A DNA stretch of 64,000 nucleotides from Nostoc flagelliforme FACHB-838 (GCF_014698065.1 NZ_JACJSI010000006.1:106930-170929); one strand, 5' to 3'; numbered from the stretch's first letter, positions 49,478 through 58,438 are shown. Made by a program: numbers and translations. Notes: generated from the sequence alone by a model not told the origin.

Positions 49478-50491
49478 ATGTCTGACCTTCCTTTCACTTT
49501 AGATCAGTTACGTATCCTGAAAGCGATCGCTGTAGAAGGAAGCTTCAAGCGTGCCGCTGATAGTCTTTACGTCTCACAGCCTGCCGTGAGTTTGCAAGTG
49601 CAAAATCTCGAACGGCAGCTCGATGTTCCTTTATTCGATCGTGGAGGACGACGCGCCCAATTAACCGAAGCAGGGCATCTACTCTTAAGCTACGGCGAAA
49701 AAATTCTCAGTCTGTGTCAGGAAACCTGCCGAGCGATCGAGGATTTACAAAATCTCCAAGGTGGTACTTTAATTGTCGGTGCTTCTCAAACCACCGGCAC
49801 TTATCTTTTGCCCAAAATGATCGGGATGTTCCGACAAAAATATGCCGATGTGGCAGTACAACTACACGTCCACTCTACCCGGCGGACTGCTTGGAGCGTG
49901 GCTAATGGACAAGTTGATCTAGCAATTATCGGCGGTGAAATTCCTGGTGAACTGTCAGAATCGTTAGAAGTTATTCCTTACGCTGAAGACGAACTAGCGC
50001 TGATCTTACCTGTATTTCATCCCTTTGCCAAACTTGAAACAATCCAAAAAGAAGACCTATACAAATTACAATTCATTGCCCTAGATTCTCAATCGACTAT
50101 CCGCAAAGTTATTGACCAAGTGCTGTCACGTTGTGAAATTGATCCCAGACGTTTGAAGGTGGAAATGGAATTAAATTCCATTGAAGCGATTAAAAATGCT
50201 GTGCAATCTGGTTTGGGGGCTGCCTTTGTTTCAACTAGTGCGATCGCTAAAGAGTTACAAATGGGTGTTCTACACCGTACCCCCATTGAAGGTGTCGTTG
50301 TCAAACGGACACTGTGGCTGATTTTTAATCCCAATCGCTATAGATCCAAAGCCGCAGAAGCTTTTAGTCAAGAAATCTTGCCCCAGTTTGCTAACCCAGA
50401 ATGGAATCAAAATGTGTTAAAATTAGCACAAAAAAACATAGTATTAACTACACTGGAGGTACTAACACCCAACTTATCCGGCGAAGGCTAA
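49478..50491 (+). CDS. rbcR: RbcR-type LysR transcriptional regulator
   Basis: 337 residues from ATG 49478 ([20 protein letters not shown]). The frame is open upstream to 49433, but the conserved start is here. The N-terminal winged helix-turn-helix reads [46 protein letters not shown], followed by a periplasmic-binding-like effector domain with [18 protein letters not shown] and [14 protein letters not shown]. This subgroup (RbcR/Ycf30) controls carbon fixation and NDH-1 genes. Its closeness to ndhF and ndhD fits that role. The C-terminal 25 residues are variable. Confidence 0.9.
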   Translation: MSDLPFTLDQLRILKAIAVEGSFKRAADSLYVSQPAVSLQVQNLERQLDVPLFDRGGRRAQLTEAGHLLLSYGEKILSLCQETCRAIEDLQNLQGGTLIVGASQTTGTYLLPKMIGMFRQKYADVAVQLHVHSTRRTAWSVANGQVDLAIIGGEIPGELSESLEVIPYAEDELALILPVFHPFAKLETIQKEDLYKLQFIALDSQSTIRKVIDQVLSRCEIDPRRLKVEMELNSIEAIKNAVQSGLGAAFVSTSAIAKELQMGVLHRTPIEGVVVKRTLWLIFNPNRYRSKAAEAFSQEILPQFANPEWNQNVLKLAQKNIVLTTLEVLTPNLSGEG

Positions 50492-50732
50492 AATCACGTT
50501 ATTTAGTCGTTTGTCATTTGTCCGGTGTTTTTTGTAAATTACCAATGGCCAAATAATTCGTAATGAAGCTGCTGTGTCGCTAACGTAATTCGTAATTATT
50601 AACCCATTGCTGTTTGTGCAGGATGCTGTAAGCAAACCAGGGGTTTAACATCAGGAAAAAAGTTTTTGGTTCTTGATTAATAAATTTAGTTTTTCTGTAA
50701 CCTGAAGTATTTACGAAGTACGTTAGCGTAAC
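50492..50732. other. Intergenic region between rbcR and the kinase gene, left part
   Basis: Heptad-like GTCATTTGTCCGG and short CGTAATTCGTAATTA repeats lie just after rbcR. No gene was seen. Confidence 0.4.
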
Positions 50733-50824
50733 GTTAGCCAGTCCGCGTACCCCTATGGGGCAGTAAGCTACGCGTAGCGTTAGCCAGTCCGCGTACCCCT
50801 ATGGGGCAGTAAGCTACGCGTAGC
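50733..50824. repeat. Two perfect 46-bp tandem repeats with internal hairpins
   Basis: Units 50733-50778 and 50779-50824 are identical. Each contains ACCCCTATGGGG and the palindrome GCTACGCGTAGC. They are the GTTAGCCAGTCCGCGTACCC type of extragenic repeat, recently duplicated. Confidence 0.85.
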
Positions 50825-50877
50825 GTCTGGTAGAGAGCGTCATTATCAATTACGAATTATTTTGACTAATTACGAAA

Positions 50878-52281
50878 ATGGAAGTTTACTGCACTCGTCC
50901 ACGTTGTCCACGCCCACAAAACTATTTTGCCGATTTAGATAATATTACAACCCTGAAAACAACCCAGCAAAAGTATTGCACTACCTGTGGTATGCCACTG
51001 CTACTAGATGGTCGATACGTGCCAACGAAGCTGCTGGGAAGAGGCGGGTTTGGAGCAGCGTTTTTGGCACGCGATCGCCGAATACCAGGAATGCGTCAAT
51101 GCGTAGTTAAGCAGTTTCAACCATCGGGAAATTTAACCTCAGATCAGCTGCAACAAGCGCAGTTAATGTTTGAGAGAGAAGCAGAAGTTTTAGCACAGCT
51201 TGGTAATGACCACGAGCAAATTCCTGACTTGTTTGCTTTTTTTCCAGTGATAGTTAATAGCTTGCAATCAGTACAAGAAGACCAATTTTTTTACTTGGTG
51301 CAAGAATATATTGATGGGCAAAACTTAGAGCAAGAATTAATTCAAAATGGTAAATTTTCTGAACAGCAAGTGTTGGAAGTGCTGCAAGAAATCTTGAAGG
51401 TACTAAAGTTTGTCCATGATAGAGGCATTATCCACAGAGACATCAAACCTTCAAACATCATGCGTCGTCGTGATGGTAAACTTTTTTTACTAGATTTTGG
51501 CGCAGTCAAGCAAGTAACAAACGCTGTACCTGGTTCTGTGGGTTCTTCTACAGGAATTTATTCTATGGGATTTGCACCGCCTGAGCAGATGGCTGGCGGC
51601 CAAGTATTTCCATCTACAGACTTATACGCGTTGGCGGTAACTCTTATTACCTTGTTAACAAACCAGGAAGCAATTCAACTATTTGATGCCTATAGCAACC
51701 AGTGGAAATGGCGAACTCAAGTAAGTGTCAACCCACACCTTGCTGACATATTAGATAAAATGCTGCTACCTGCTGCTAATCAACGCTTCCAGTCAGCCCT
51801 GGAGGTTCTATATGCACTTAACCCACAGGCGGCTCAAGCCCCTACACAACTGAATTCGCCCTCTGTAACCCTCCCACCACAACCATCCAAAGGTTCTAAT
51901 CCCGTCGTTCCCCGCCGTCCATCAACTAAACCAGCGTTTTCTACATTGGAATTATTGGGTGGGGCGGCATTTAGTGGATTTGAGGGTGCATTAATTGCGA
52001 TCGCTCTCTTCAGTCTCGTAAAAGACCTAATAGTTACTTTAAGTGTTGCGTGTGTGATTTTAGGAATACTAATATTTGCCCAAACTAGACGGTGGATTGA
52101 AAAATTCGATTTATTAATTATTCCCACAATTACTTTTGCGATTATTTTTTTTGTCCCCTTTTTACAAGGGGGGCTTGCCATTCAAGAAGTAGTTTTTTTA
52201 GCAGTTGGAGCAGGCTTAGTAGCCATTTCAATCACAGCCATCTTTCGACTTATTTATAAATTATTATCTCTAATACTTTAA
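50878..52281 (+). CDS. Ser/Thr protein kinase with N-terminal zinc ribbon and C-terminal membrane domain
   Basis: A 467-residue Hanks-type kinase. Four cysteines (5, 10, 34, 37) make a zinc ribbon typical of cyanobacterial 4-Cys kinases. The kinase domain has GRGGFG (54-59), Lys78 in CVVKQF, HRDIKPSN (186-193), DFG (206-208) and GFAPPEQ. A Pro/Ser linker (near 315-350) precedes about four membrane helices. The catalytic domain would thus be cytoplasmic and membrane-tethered. A PstS-like gene starts only 24 bp downstream, so the two are probably one operon. No extracellular domain is fused, so an external sensor protein is plausible. Confidence 0.92.
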   Translation: MEVYCTRPRCPRPQNYFADLDNITTLKTTQQKYCTTCGMPLLLDGRYVPTKLLGRGGFGAAFLARDRRIPGMRQCVVKQFQPSGNLTSDQLQQAQLMFEREAEVLAQLGNDHEQIPDLFAFFPVIVNSLQSVQEDQFFYLVQEYIDGQNLEQELIQNGKFSEQQVLEVLQEILKVLKFVHDRGIIHRDIKPSNIMRRRDGKLFLLDFGAVKQVTNAVPGSVGSSTGIYSMGFAPPEQMAGGQVFPSTDLYALAVTLITLLTNQEAIQLFDAYSNQWKWRTQVSVNPHLADILDKMLLPAANQRFQSALEVLYALNPQAAQAPTQLNSPSVTLPPQPSKGSNPVVPRRPSTKPAFSTLELLGGAAFSGFEGALIAIALFSLVKDLIVTLSVACVILGILIFAQTRRWIEKFDLLIIPTITFAIIFFVPFLQGGLAIQEVVFLAVGAGLVAISITAIFRLIYKLLSLIL

Positions 52282-52305
52282 AATTCCTGCTGTTAAGAGC
52301 CACCT

Positions 52306-53352
52306 ATGTCTCAGAAAAACGAAACGCTTAGTCTTTTCTTAGCCGTTGTCATCACTATTGGTTTAATCTTTGGTGGTCTATGGTTTTTTATGGAACGGTG
52401 GGCGCAACTAAATGGAACTGTTGCTAAAACTTCGGGGAATAGCAATACAGGTAATCCCATAAACCAGTTTGTCAACAACAGATGTAACGTGCCGAATCTC
52501 CCGGATGGGACATTCAATTATGGTGGTAGTACAACCTGGGCACCCATCCGTAAAGACGTAGACTCCGTACTAGAAAGCCTGTGCCCTCAATTTACTTTAC
52601 GCTATACTCAACCTCCTTCCGGTCAAGCAGGATCTGGAACTGGCATTCGGATGTTGATAGATAATCAACTAGCTTTTTCTCAATCTTCTCGCTCAGTTAA
52701 AGCTGAAGAAAATACAGAAGCTAAACAAAAAGAATTTAGTTTGAAAGAAATTCCAGTGGCGATTGATGGTATTGCGATCGCAGTTAACCACAATTTGAAT
52801 ATTCCTGGTTTAACTGTTGCCCAACTCAAAGACATCTACACTGGCAAGATTACTAATTGGCAACAGGTGGGTGGGCCAAATTTACCAATTATAGTCTACT
52901 CTCGCAGCCAAGAAGCTGGGGGAACAGTGGAGTTTTTTGTAGAAAATGTTTTAAATAAAGACAAGTTTGGTACTAATGTTAGTTACATTGGCACGACCAC
53001 AGAAGCAGTACGAAAGATAGCGATGAATACTGGCGCAATTTACTATGCTTCTGCCCCAGAGGTTGTACCCCAGTGTACGATTAAGTCCCTACCACTAGGT
53101 CGCACAAGCGGTCAATTTGTGCCTCCTTATCAAGAACCGTTTATACCCCAATCGGAATGTCCCAGTAAACGTAATCAATTGAATAGTCAAGCATTTCGTA
53201 GTGGAGACTATGCAATTACCCGGAATTTATTTGTAATCGTTAAACAAAATGGTCAAACAGACCAAAAAGCTGGTGAAGCTTATGTCAATTGGCTGCTTAC
53301 ACCTCAAGGTCAAGAATTGATCGAAAAAGCTGGATTTGTCAGAATTAAATGA
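52306..53352 (+). CDS. Membrane-anchored PstS-like phosphate-binding protein (first copy)
   Basis: A 348-residue protein. A short cytoplasmic start (MSQKNETLSL) leads into a membrane helix (about residues 8-28), then a type II periplasmic-binding domain of the PstS family. The ligand-loop patterns are FNYGGSTTWAPIRKDVDSVL, GSGTGIRMLIDNQLAFSQSSR, LTVAQLKDIYTGKITNWQQVGG and TSGQFVPPYQEP. No lipobox is seen, so it is helix-anchored. No pstCAB genes are near. The upstream kinase gene is in the same transcription unit. A paralogue of the same length lies 790 bp downstream. Phosphate or another anion as ligand is an inference. Confidence 0.88.
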   Translation: MSQKNETLSLFLAVVITIGLIFGGLWFFMERWAQLNGTVAKTSGNSNTGNPINQFVNNRCNVPNLPDGTFNYGGSTTWAPIRKDVDSVLESLCPQFTLRYTQPPSGQAGSGTGIRMLIDNQLAFSQSSRSVKAEENTEAKQKEFSLKEIPVAIDGIAIAVNHNLNIPGLTVAQLKDIYTGKITNWQQVGGPNLPIIVYSRSQEAGGTVEFFVENVLNKDKFGTNVSYIGTTTEAVRKIAMNTGAIYYASAPEVVPQCTIKSLPLGRTSGQFVPPYQEPFIPQSECPSKRNQLNSQAFRSGDYAITRNLFVIVKQNGQTDQKAGEAYVNWLLTPQGQELIEKAGFVRIK

Positions 53353-53385
53353 TTAAAATGGTTAAAATTAGCCAAATAATCAAAT

Positions 53386-53475
53386 TAGGACTTACGCAAA
53401 AACTCTCAAACTCTTATTTCTCAGTGTTATCTGTGTTGAGAGTAATTCGTTTTTTATCTTAATCCGTAAGTTCTA
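53386..53475. mobile_element. Small inverted-repeat element (90 bp)
   Basis: TAGGACTTACG (53386) and CGTAAGTTCTA (53465-53475) are inverted repeats with one mismatch. Inside, ACTCTCAAACTC faces GTTGAGAGT. The ends resemble those of small Nostoc insertion elements. No coding sequence inside. Confidence 0.5.
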
Positions 53476-53513
53476 CAAATATATAGACATTTTTTCTTTA
53501 TTTAAATTTGTTC

Positions 53514-53860
53514 ATGGTAGTGGCAGTTCCCTGGCATATTCAGGGCGATCCTAAATCAGATTTTCCTCAGAAATCGCGGCAGCTATGGGGTGGGGATGTG
53601 AGTTGGCGAAGCGCCCTCAGCTATGATGCCACTGTAGCTCTGATTGAGGCATTAAAACGTAACCCCACACGTTCTGGAGTCTAACAAGCACTAACCTCCT
53701 CTGACTTTTCTACCACTGGCGCTTCTGGTACAATTCGGTTTTTAGCATCAAGCGAGCCTCCCTTCGGGAGGAGCTACGCTAACGCAATGCGCCAGAACTT
53801 GTAAAAATTGTTCCTGGTTCTCGCTCTCGCACTGGTTATGACTTTCAACCAGTGCATTAG
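53514..53860 (+). pseudogene. 3' fragment of a periplasmic receptor (branched-chain amino-acid-binding type)
   Basis: The frame from 53514 reads VVAVPWHIQGDPKSDFPQKS, QLWGGDVSWRSALSYDATVA and ALKRNPTRSGV, then TAA (53682-53684), then QALTSSDFSTTGASGTIRFL. An extragenic palindrome (about 53748-53788) follows, and in another frame VKIVPGSRSRTGYDFQP ends at TAG 53858. This is the C-terminus of a Peripla_BP_6-type ligand-binding domain, which cyanobacteria often pair with kinases. Start, nonsense codon, repeat insertion and frameshift all show that it is dead. Confidence 0.75.
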
Positions 53861-54138
53861 TCAGCAATAAAAAATTAAAAATTAACCAATACTTAACCTA
53901 AAAAAACTCTCAAGATGGGAAATTGAGCTTTATAGGAAAATTCTAGTGTCAATTTATTCTTCCCAGCACTCAAACCTTGAGACAAAATACAAATCATCCA
54001 AATGAAATTATTATACCTTCGCTTCTAAAGTAGTCAGAAGTCAGAATTTTCTAACAAAATACCCGTCCTCCAAATACAATCTCAAGTAGCAAGTATCAAT
54101 CAAGCACTTATATTGAATGGACGCGGGGGTAATTTACT
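53861..54138. other. Gap before the second PstS-like gene
   Basis: AT-rich with no gene. It must contain either a promoter or the read-through leader for the second PstS-like gene. Confidence 0.3.
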
Positions 54139-55185
54139 ATGTCCCAAAAAAATGAAATACCTATTCTTGTATTATCAATTTTAATCACCGTCGGGCTAAT
54201 AGCTGGCGGTTTTTGGTGGTTTAGCAGAAAGTCTGGGGTACAGATAAATACAATTAATTCTGGTAACAGCAACACGCCCCAAGCCGCATCAGGAAAACCT
54301 AGCAGCGGAACTTTCTCTTTAGTAAAGGATGTTCCTACAGGATTATTTAATTACGGTGGCAGTACATCTTGGGCACCAATTCGACTAGTAGTTGATCCAG
54401 CAATTCAAGCCGCACGACCAGAGTTCAGGCTGCGCTATGTAGAACCCAGCAATGCATCTCCTGGTTCTAATACTGGTATCCAATCCTTGATAGACGGTCA
54501 ACTAGCCTTTGCCCAGTCCTCCCGACCAGTTTTAGATCAGGAATTAAGCCGTGCCCAGCAGCGTGGGTTCAGTTTAAAACAAATTCCTGTGGCAATTGAT
54601 GGTTTGGCAGTCGCAGTTAATCCCAACCTGAATATCCCAGGAATAACGGTAGAACAGTTAAAGTCAATTTACACAGGCAAAATCAATAATTGGAGCCAGG
54701 TGGGTGGCCCCAATATCCCGATTAAGCCCTATTCCCGCCGCATTGCTGATGGCGGTACAGTCGAACTTTTTGTCCAAGACATCTTGGGCGGTCAAGCTTT
54801 CAGCTCCAATGTGGAATTTATCTCCACAACCACCCAAGCCTTACAAAAATTGGCTGGTAGTCCTGGTAGCATCTACTACGCTTCTGCCCCAGAGGTGATT
54901 CCTCAATGCTCAATCAAAGCCTTGCCGTTGGGGCGGACGCAAGGGCAATACATTGCACCATACCAAGAACCTTCTGTCCTCCCGTCTGAATGTCCTGGTA
55001 AACGGAACAAGTTGAACATTGAGGCTTTCCAATCAGGAAAATACCCGATTACCCGGAATCTGTTTGTGGTGGTCAAACAGAATGGTCAGATTGAGCAACA
55101 AGCAGGTGTCGCTTACGCCAACTTACTGCTGACTGAGCAGGGACAGGAACTGATTAGCCAAGCTGGGTTTGTCAAAATTCGCTGA
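54139..55185 (+). CDS. Membrane-anchored PstS-like phosphate-binding protein (second copy)
   Basis: A 348-residue paralogue of the protein at 52306, of identical length and layout: MSQKNEIPILVLSILITVGLIAGGFWWF helix, a short Ser/Asn linker, then the binding domain with FNYGGSTSWAPIRLVVDPAI, GSNTGIQSLIDGQLAFAQSS, ITVEQLKSIYTGKINNWSQVGG and TQGQYIAPYQEP. Both copies lack a lipobox. The linker differs most between them. The pair probably arose by tandem duplication, after which a receptor remnant and a small element came to lie between. Ligand unproven. Confidence 0.88.
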   Translation: MSQKNEIPILVLSILITVGLIAGGFWWFSRKSGVQINTINSGNSNTPQAASGKPSSGTFSLVKDVPTGLFNYGGSTSWAPIRLVVDPAIQAARPEFRLRYVEPSNASPGSNTGIQSLIDGQLAFAQSSRPVLDQELSRAQQRGFSLKQIPVAIDGLAVAVNPNLNIPGITVEQLKSIYTGKINNWSQVGGPNIPIKPYSRRIADGGTVELFVQDILGGQAFSSNVEFISTTTQALQKLAGSPGSIYYASAPEVIPQCSIKALPLGRTQGQYIAPYQEPSVLPSECPGKRNKLNIEAFQSGKYPITRNLFVVVKQNGQIEQQAGVAYANLLLTEQGQELISQAGFVKIR

Positions 55186-55264
55186 CACCTGCGATCGCCT
55201 CCGGTAGGGTATAGCCCATCGCATTTAAGACAGAGTGGCGGAAATCGCCGCTCTGAACAGTACT

Positions 55265-55984
55265 TTAACCAGCTCTATTAATCGACTCTGCTGGCAAGCA
55301 TATTAAATTATCCCCTTGAGTCAGGATTAAGCCACGTTGACGCAGCTTACCCATCAAGCGGGTAACGGTAACACGAGTGGAACCAATCGCGCTACCAATT
55401 TGGGCATGGGTGAGGGGGAAAGGCAGACAATAGCCGCGAATCACATCAGGATCAGTGTCGCTCATTGCTGGTTCTCCATATTCCTCAATTAACAATGTGA
55501 GAAATCCTAAGAGCCGGTCAATTGTGCGGCGTTGTCCCAAGGCACTCAGCCACAGCAGCTTACGCTGGTGCTGATACCTAAAGGCATCCATAACTTCACG
55601 ACGGAAGTGAGGCCAATTGTCTAAATCGTGCCAGTACATCCACAACACCGCAGTTTGGTCAACATGGGCGTAAGCCTGGAGTGTGAATGGTGATTGAGCA
55701 ACAATTTCAAATGGCTGTCCCGCTCCGACAAAACCCAAGAACGCTTCTTCTGGGGTTCTGTTGATTCGTCGAGATGTTAGCTGACTAGCTGTCGCACTAA
55801 CTTGGGCGGTTCCTACCATACGGATCGCCCCCCTTTGCACCAAATACAGCAATCCAGGCCGGGCTGGAATGCGCTCATCTTTGCTAAAGGTGCGGCAGCG
55901 GTAGTGTTCTTGAGCCCAGTCAAGAATGCGTTGCCAAGTTAAAAAAGGCCGTGATGCCTCAGAAAAGGAGGATGGAGATTGCAT
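55265..55984 (-). CDS. Crp/Fnr-family transcriptional regulator
   Basis: 239 residues from ATG 55984 (MQSPSSFSEASRPFLTWQRI). A TTG-initiated extension to 56014 is less likely. An N-terminal cyclic-nucleotide-binding-like beta-roll (residues 30-120, RPGLLYLVQRGAIRMVG, EEAFLGFVGAGQPFE) is followed by a long dimer helix and a winged helix-turn-helix (LTHAQIGSAIGSTRVTVTRLMGKLRQRGLI). The residues that bind cAMP in Crp (RxS/T) are not evident, so it may sense another effector or none. It is convergent with the second PstS-like gene. Confidence 0.88.
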   Translation of the reverse strand: MQSPSSFSEASRPFLTWQRILDWAQEHYRCRTFSKDERIPARPGLLYLVQRGAIRMVGTAQVSATASQLTSRRINRTPEEAFLGFVGAGQPFEIVAQSPFTLQAYAHVDQTAVLWMYWHDLDNWPHFRREVMDAFRYQHQRKLLWLSALGQRRTIDRLLGFLTLLIEEYGEPAMSDTDPDVIRGYCLPFPLTHAQIGSAIGSTRVTVTRLMGKLRQRGLILTQGDNLICLPAESINRAG

Positions 55985-56297
55985 AGGTAACAAAGAGCGT
56001 TCGGCTGAAGACAAAGACGTAAATAAAAGGGTGCAAGGAGTGTCTTTGTGTTGACGAGGCAGGCTTAACGCCTAACAGCGCCAGCCAATCCAAAGAATAG
56101 AAAGCAAATTAACTCTCTACTCTTTTGTTATACTTCCTACTGTACAATGATGGTAGTAAAGTTTACTTACTATTCATCGATTATTCATCAAATTTTATCC
56201 TATTCTCATTTTTCTTTATCTAAATTAAATTTATACCGCAAGATAGATGACAGAAAAGTAGCAAATATATCTTACATGACGATTTAAATAATATTAC

Positions 56298-57212
56298 GTG
56301 CATTATAAAATACAAGTTAGCAAATATACGTCAATCAAACAGTTAGTGTACAGTTATTCAATAAAGTCACTAAGCATTGATACTTATAAAGCAGAAAATC
56401 AATGCATAAAATATGAGAAAATTCCTCTACATAAAGTTAGAGATAATAATAGAATTTTATACACCTCAAGTGTGTCTCTGGGACTATCAAAATCTCAGAA
56501 TCGAAAAGCGATGGAGCTTGCCAGTGCGATCGCATCTGATTTATCAGGGATTTGTGACGACGTTTTTAGTATCCAAATAGTTCCCCCTGGTTGGATACAT
56601 TTTGAATTAACTCACTCAGCCTTAGCTACTTGGTTACAAAGTCTTGTAGTCGGGAGTGGAGAAGAAGCAGGGGAGCAGGGAGCAGGGAGCAAGGGAGAAG
56701 AATTTTCCCCTCTGCCCCCTGCACCCCGCCCCTCTGCCTCTTTTCAATGCCCAATGCCCAATTTGTTTGCTGTTCAGTACGCTCATGCACGCTGCTGTTC
56801 GCTAGTGCTTTTGGCTCATAGAGAGGGATTGATTAAACTTAGAGAACCAGTTCCAAATCCTAATCCAGCTTTTTGGAGTGTTATCTCTCCTAACCCTTTA
56901 CCTTGGCTTAATGGTGACGGAACACTGCGGCTAAATCACCCAGATGAGCGTCGTCTAATTGGCGAATTAATACAAGTGGTAGACAACATAGAGTGCCCTG
57001 ATGTTAGCGATTCTGTGAAATGGGAAAAAGTAGCGCTGAATTTGAGCCAAGCTTTTGAAAAGTTTTGGTCTAATTGCCGGATTTGGGGTGAGGTGAAAAT
57101 TAACTCACCAGAGCTAGCTCAAGCCAGACTCGGATTGCTTATGGCTACTCAGTCAGTATTAAGATTTGTCCTAGAGGAAAACTTGGGGGTTTTTGCGCCC
57201 TTGGAGTTATAA
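56298..57212 (+). CDS. DALR anticodon-binding-domain protein with repeat-encoded insertion
   Basis: 304 residues from the GTG at 56298. The N-terminal half recalls the arginyl-tRNA-synthetase N-terminal domain (LGLSKSQNRKAMELASAIAS, VPPGWIHFELT). The C-terminal half is a DALR-type helical domain (FAVQYAHARCCSLVLLA, ALNLSQAFEKFWSNCRIWGE, RLGLLMATQSVLRFVLEENLGV). No catalytic synthetase core lies between. Instead residues about 121-155 (GEEAGEQGAGSKGEEFSPLP and so on) are translated from an intergenic heptad repeat that runs in frame. The role is unknown. A tRNA-binding accessory function is a guess from the domains. Confidence 0.8.
   Translation: MHYKIQVSKYTSIKQLVYSYSIKSLSIDTYKAENQCIKYEKIPLHKVRDNNRILYTSSVSLGLSKSQNRKAMELASAIASDLSGICDDVFSIQIVPPGWIHFELTHSALATWLQSLVVGSGEEAGEQGAGSKGEEFSPLPPAPRPSASFQCPMPNLFAVQYAHARCCSLVLLAHREGLIKLREPVPNPNPAFWSVISPNPLPWLNGDGTLRLNHPDERRLIGELIQVVDNIECPDVSDSVKWEKVALNLSQAFEKFWSNCRIWGEVKINSPELAQARLGLLMATQSVLRFVLEENLGVFAPLEL
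56655..56762. repeat. GGGAGCA/CCCCTGC heptad repeat inside coding sequence
   Basis: GAAGCAGGGGAGCAGGGAGC units are followed by the complementary CCCTCTGCCCCCTGCACCCC and CAATGCCCAATGCCCAAT. It is identical in type to the intergenic repeats at 34560-34720 and 8770, but here it is translated within the DALR gene. Confidence 0.8.
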
Positions 57213-57314
57213 ATCGGTAATGTCGCTTAGGCAAAAATAAAAACTTTTATCATAGCTATTGACTCAATGCACCACCTCAGCTACATTAGCAGGTGTGTGA
57301 GGAGCGAACCAGCT

Positions 57315-57354
57315 AGGGCACCGAGACGAAACACGGCCAGTCGTCGGTGTCCTT
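57315..57354. terminator. GC-rich hairpin after the DALR gene
   Basis: AGGGCACCGAGACGA pairs with TCGTCGGTGTCCT (one mismatch, two-base bulge) round ACACGGCCAG. It is followed by TTTCTGATTT. It lies between the convergent DALR and HAD genes and probably terminates the former. Confidence 0.5.
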
Positions 57355-57392
57355 TCTGATTTATATGGATTTGGCTTGAAAAAGTGCCCTCA

Positions 57393-58244
57393 CTACAGCA
57401 AAAACTTTTCAATTGCTACTGCTGCTCCATCTTCCTCTACGCTGGGAGCCACCCACTGCGCGATCGCTTGCACTCCTTCTGGTGCATTGCCCATAGCTAT
57501 ACCAAGTCCGGCATACTCCAGCATCTCCACATCATTGAAGTTATCACCAATCGCCATAACATTGGCTAACTCTAATCCCAACAATTCTTCAGCTAGGTAA
57601 CGTACAGCAGTCCCCTTATTCACAGAGGCGTTAGTTGCTTCAAAGAAGGTTGCAACAGATGTTGTCAGATAAAGTTCAGCGGGTGTGTATTGACGGCGCA
57701 AATTTCCTAGTAGCTTGTCGATTACATCAATGTCATCAGACAAAGCAAGAATTTTCGTCGGTTCATCTGTTAAGGCTTGACGCAAATCACCCACGGGAAT
57801 AGCGATAACACCAGAACGTTCTGCATAAATTTGAGTTTCTCTGGTTAACTCACGAACGTATAGCTGATCGTTGATGTAAAAGTGGACAGATAGGAGCGAT
57901 CGCAACTCAGGCTGTTCAAAATGGTCGAGTAACTTGTGGGCGATTTCCCTGGAAACAGCCCAATGGCGATGGATTTTTTGGGTGATCGGGTCTTGAATCC
58001 AGGCTCCCTGATAGGCCATTAATGGTAGGGTAGAGCCAATGTCTTGGTGAAAGCGCAAGGCTGACCGATACATTCGACCTGTAGCGATCGCCACTTGAAT
58101 TCCTCGTGCTTGCGCTGCAAAGATTGCTTGCTTTACAAGTTTGCTAATGGTGTTAGAGTGCCCTGCGATCGTCCCATCTATATCCAAAACTAGTAGTTTA
58201 ATGTCTTTTGCAGCAGCCTGATTGTCAGTAGATGCTTTCTGCAT
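57393..58244 (-). CDS. Cof-type HAD-IIB phosphatase
   Basis: A 283-residue haloacid-dehalogenase-superfamily hydrolase. Motif I is LLVLDIDGTIAG (two catalytic aspartates), motif II is AIATGRMYRS, motif III has KGTAVRYLAEEL, and motif IV is VMAIGDNFNDVEMLEYAGLGIAMGNAPEGVQ. The IIB cap domain lies between motifs II and III. Such enzymes dephosphorylate sugar phosphates, PLP or FMN precursors with broad specificity. Complete and of normal length. It is convergent with the DALR gene. Confidence 0.94.
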   Translation of the reverse strand: MQKASTDNQAAAKDIKLLVLDIDGTIAGHSNTISKLVKQAIFAAQARGIQVAIATGRMYRSALRFHQDIGSTLPLMAYQGAWIQDPITQKIHRHWAVSREIAHKLLDHFEQPELRSLLSVHFYINDQLYVRELTRETQIYAERSGVIAIPVGDLRQALTDEPTKILALSDDIDVIDKLLGNLRRQYTPAELYLTTSVATFFEATNASVNKGTAVRYLAEELLGLELANVMAIGDNFNDVEMLEYAGLGIAMGNAPEGVQAIAQWVAPSVEEDGAAVAIEKFLL

Positions 58245-58404
58245 AATTTCCTAGATTTTAAGTTCCAGTAAGAGGTTAACAGGCTCTAGCGACCAGTGGG
58301 GAGTAATAGAAAATAATTGGCTTCTCTAGTCAATCCAATTTTCTTGCTGTGAGGATGCTGAGTAACACAATTAAGTTGTTAAAATTCTGACTAGTAGTCG
58401 CAAC

Positions 58405-58438
58405 AAAAAACCCGATTCTCGAAAAAATCGGGGATTTT
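58405..58438 (-). terminator. Terminator of the PEP-CTERM gene
   Basis: CCCGATT (58411-58417) pairs with AATCGGG (58426-58432). On the minus strand the stem is followed by six T. It lies about 65-95 bp beyond the stop of the PEP-CTERM gene. Confidence 0.75.
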
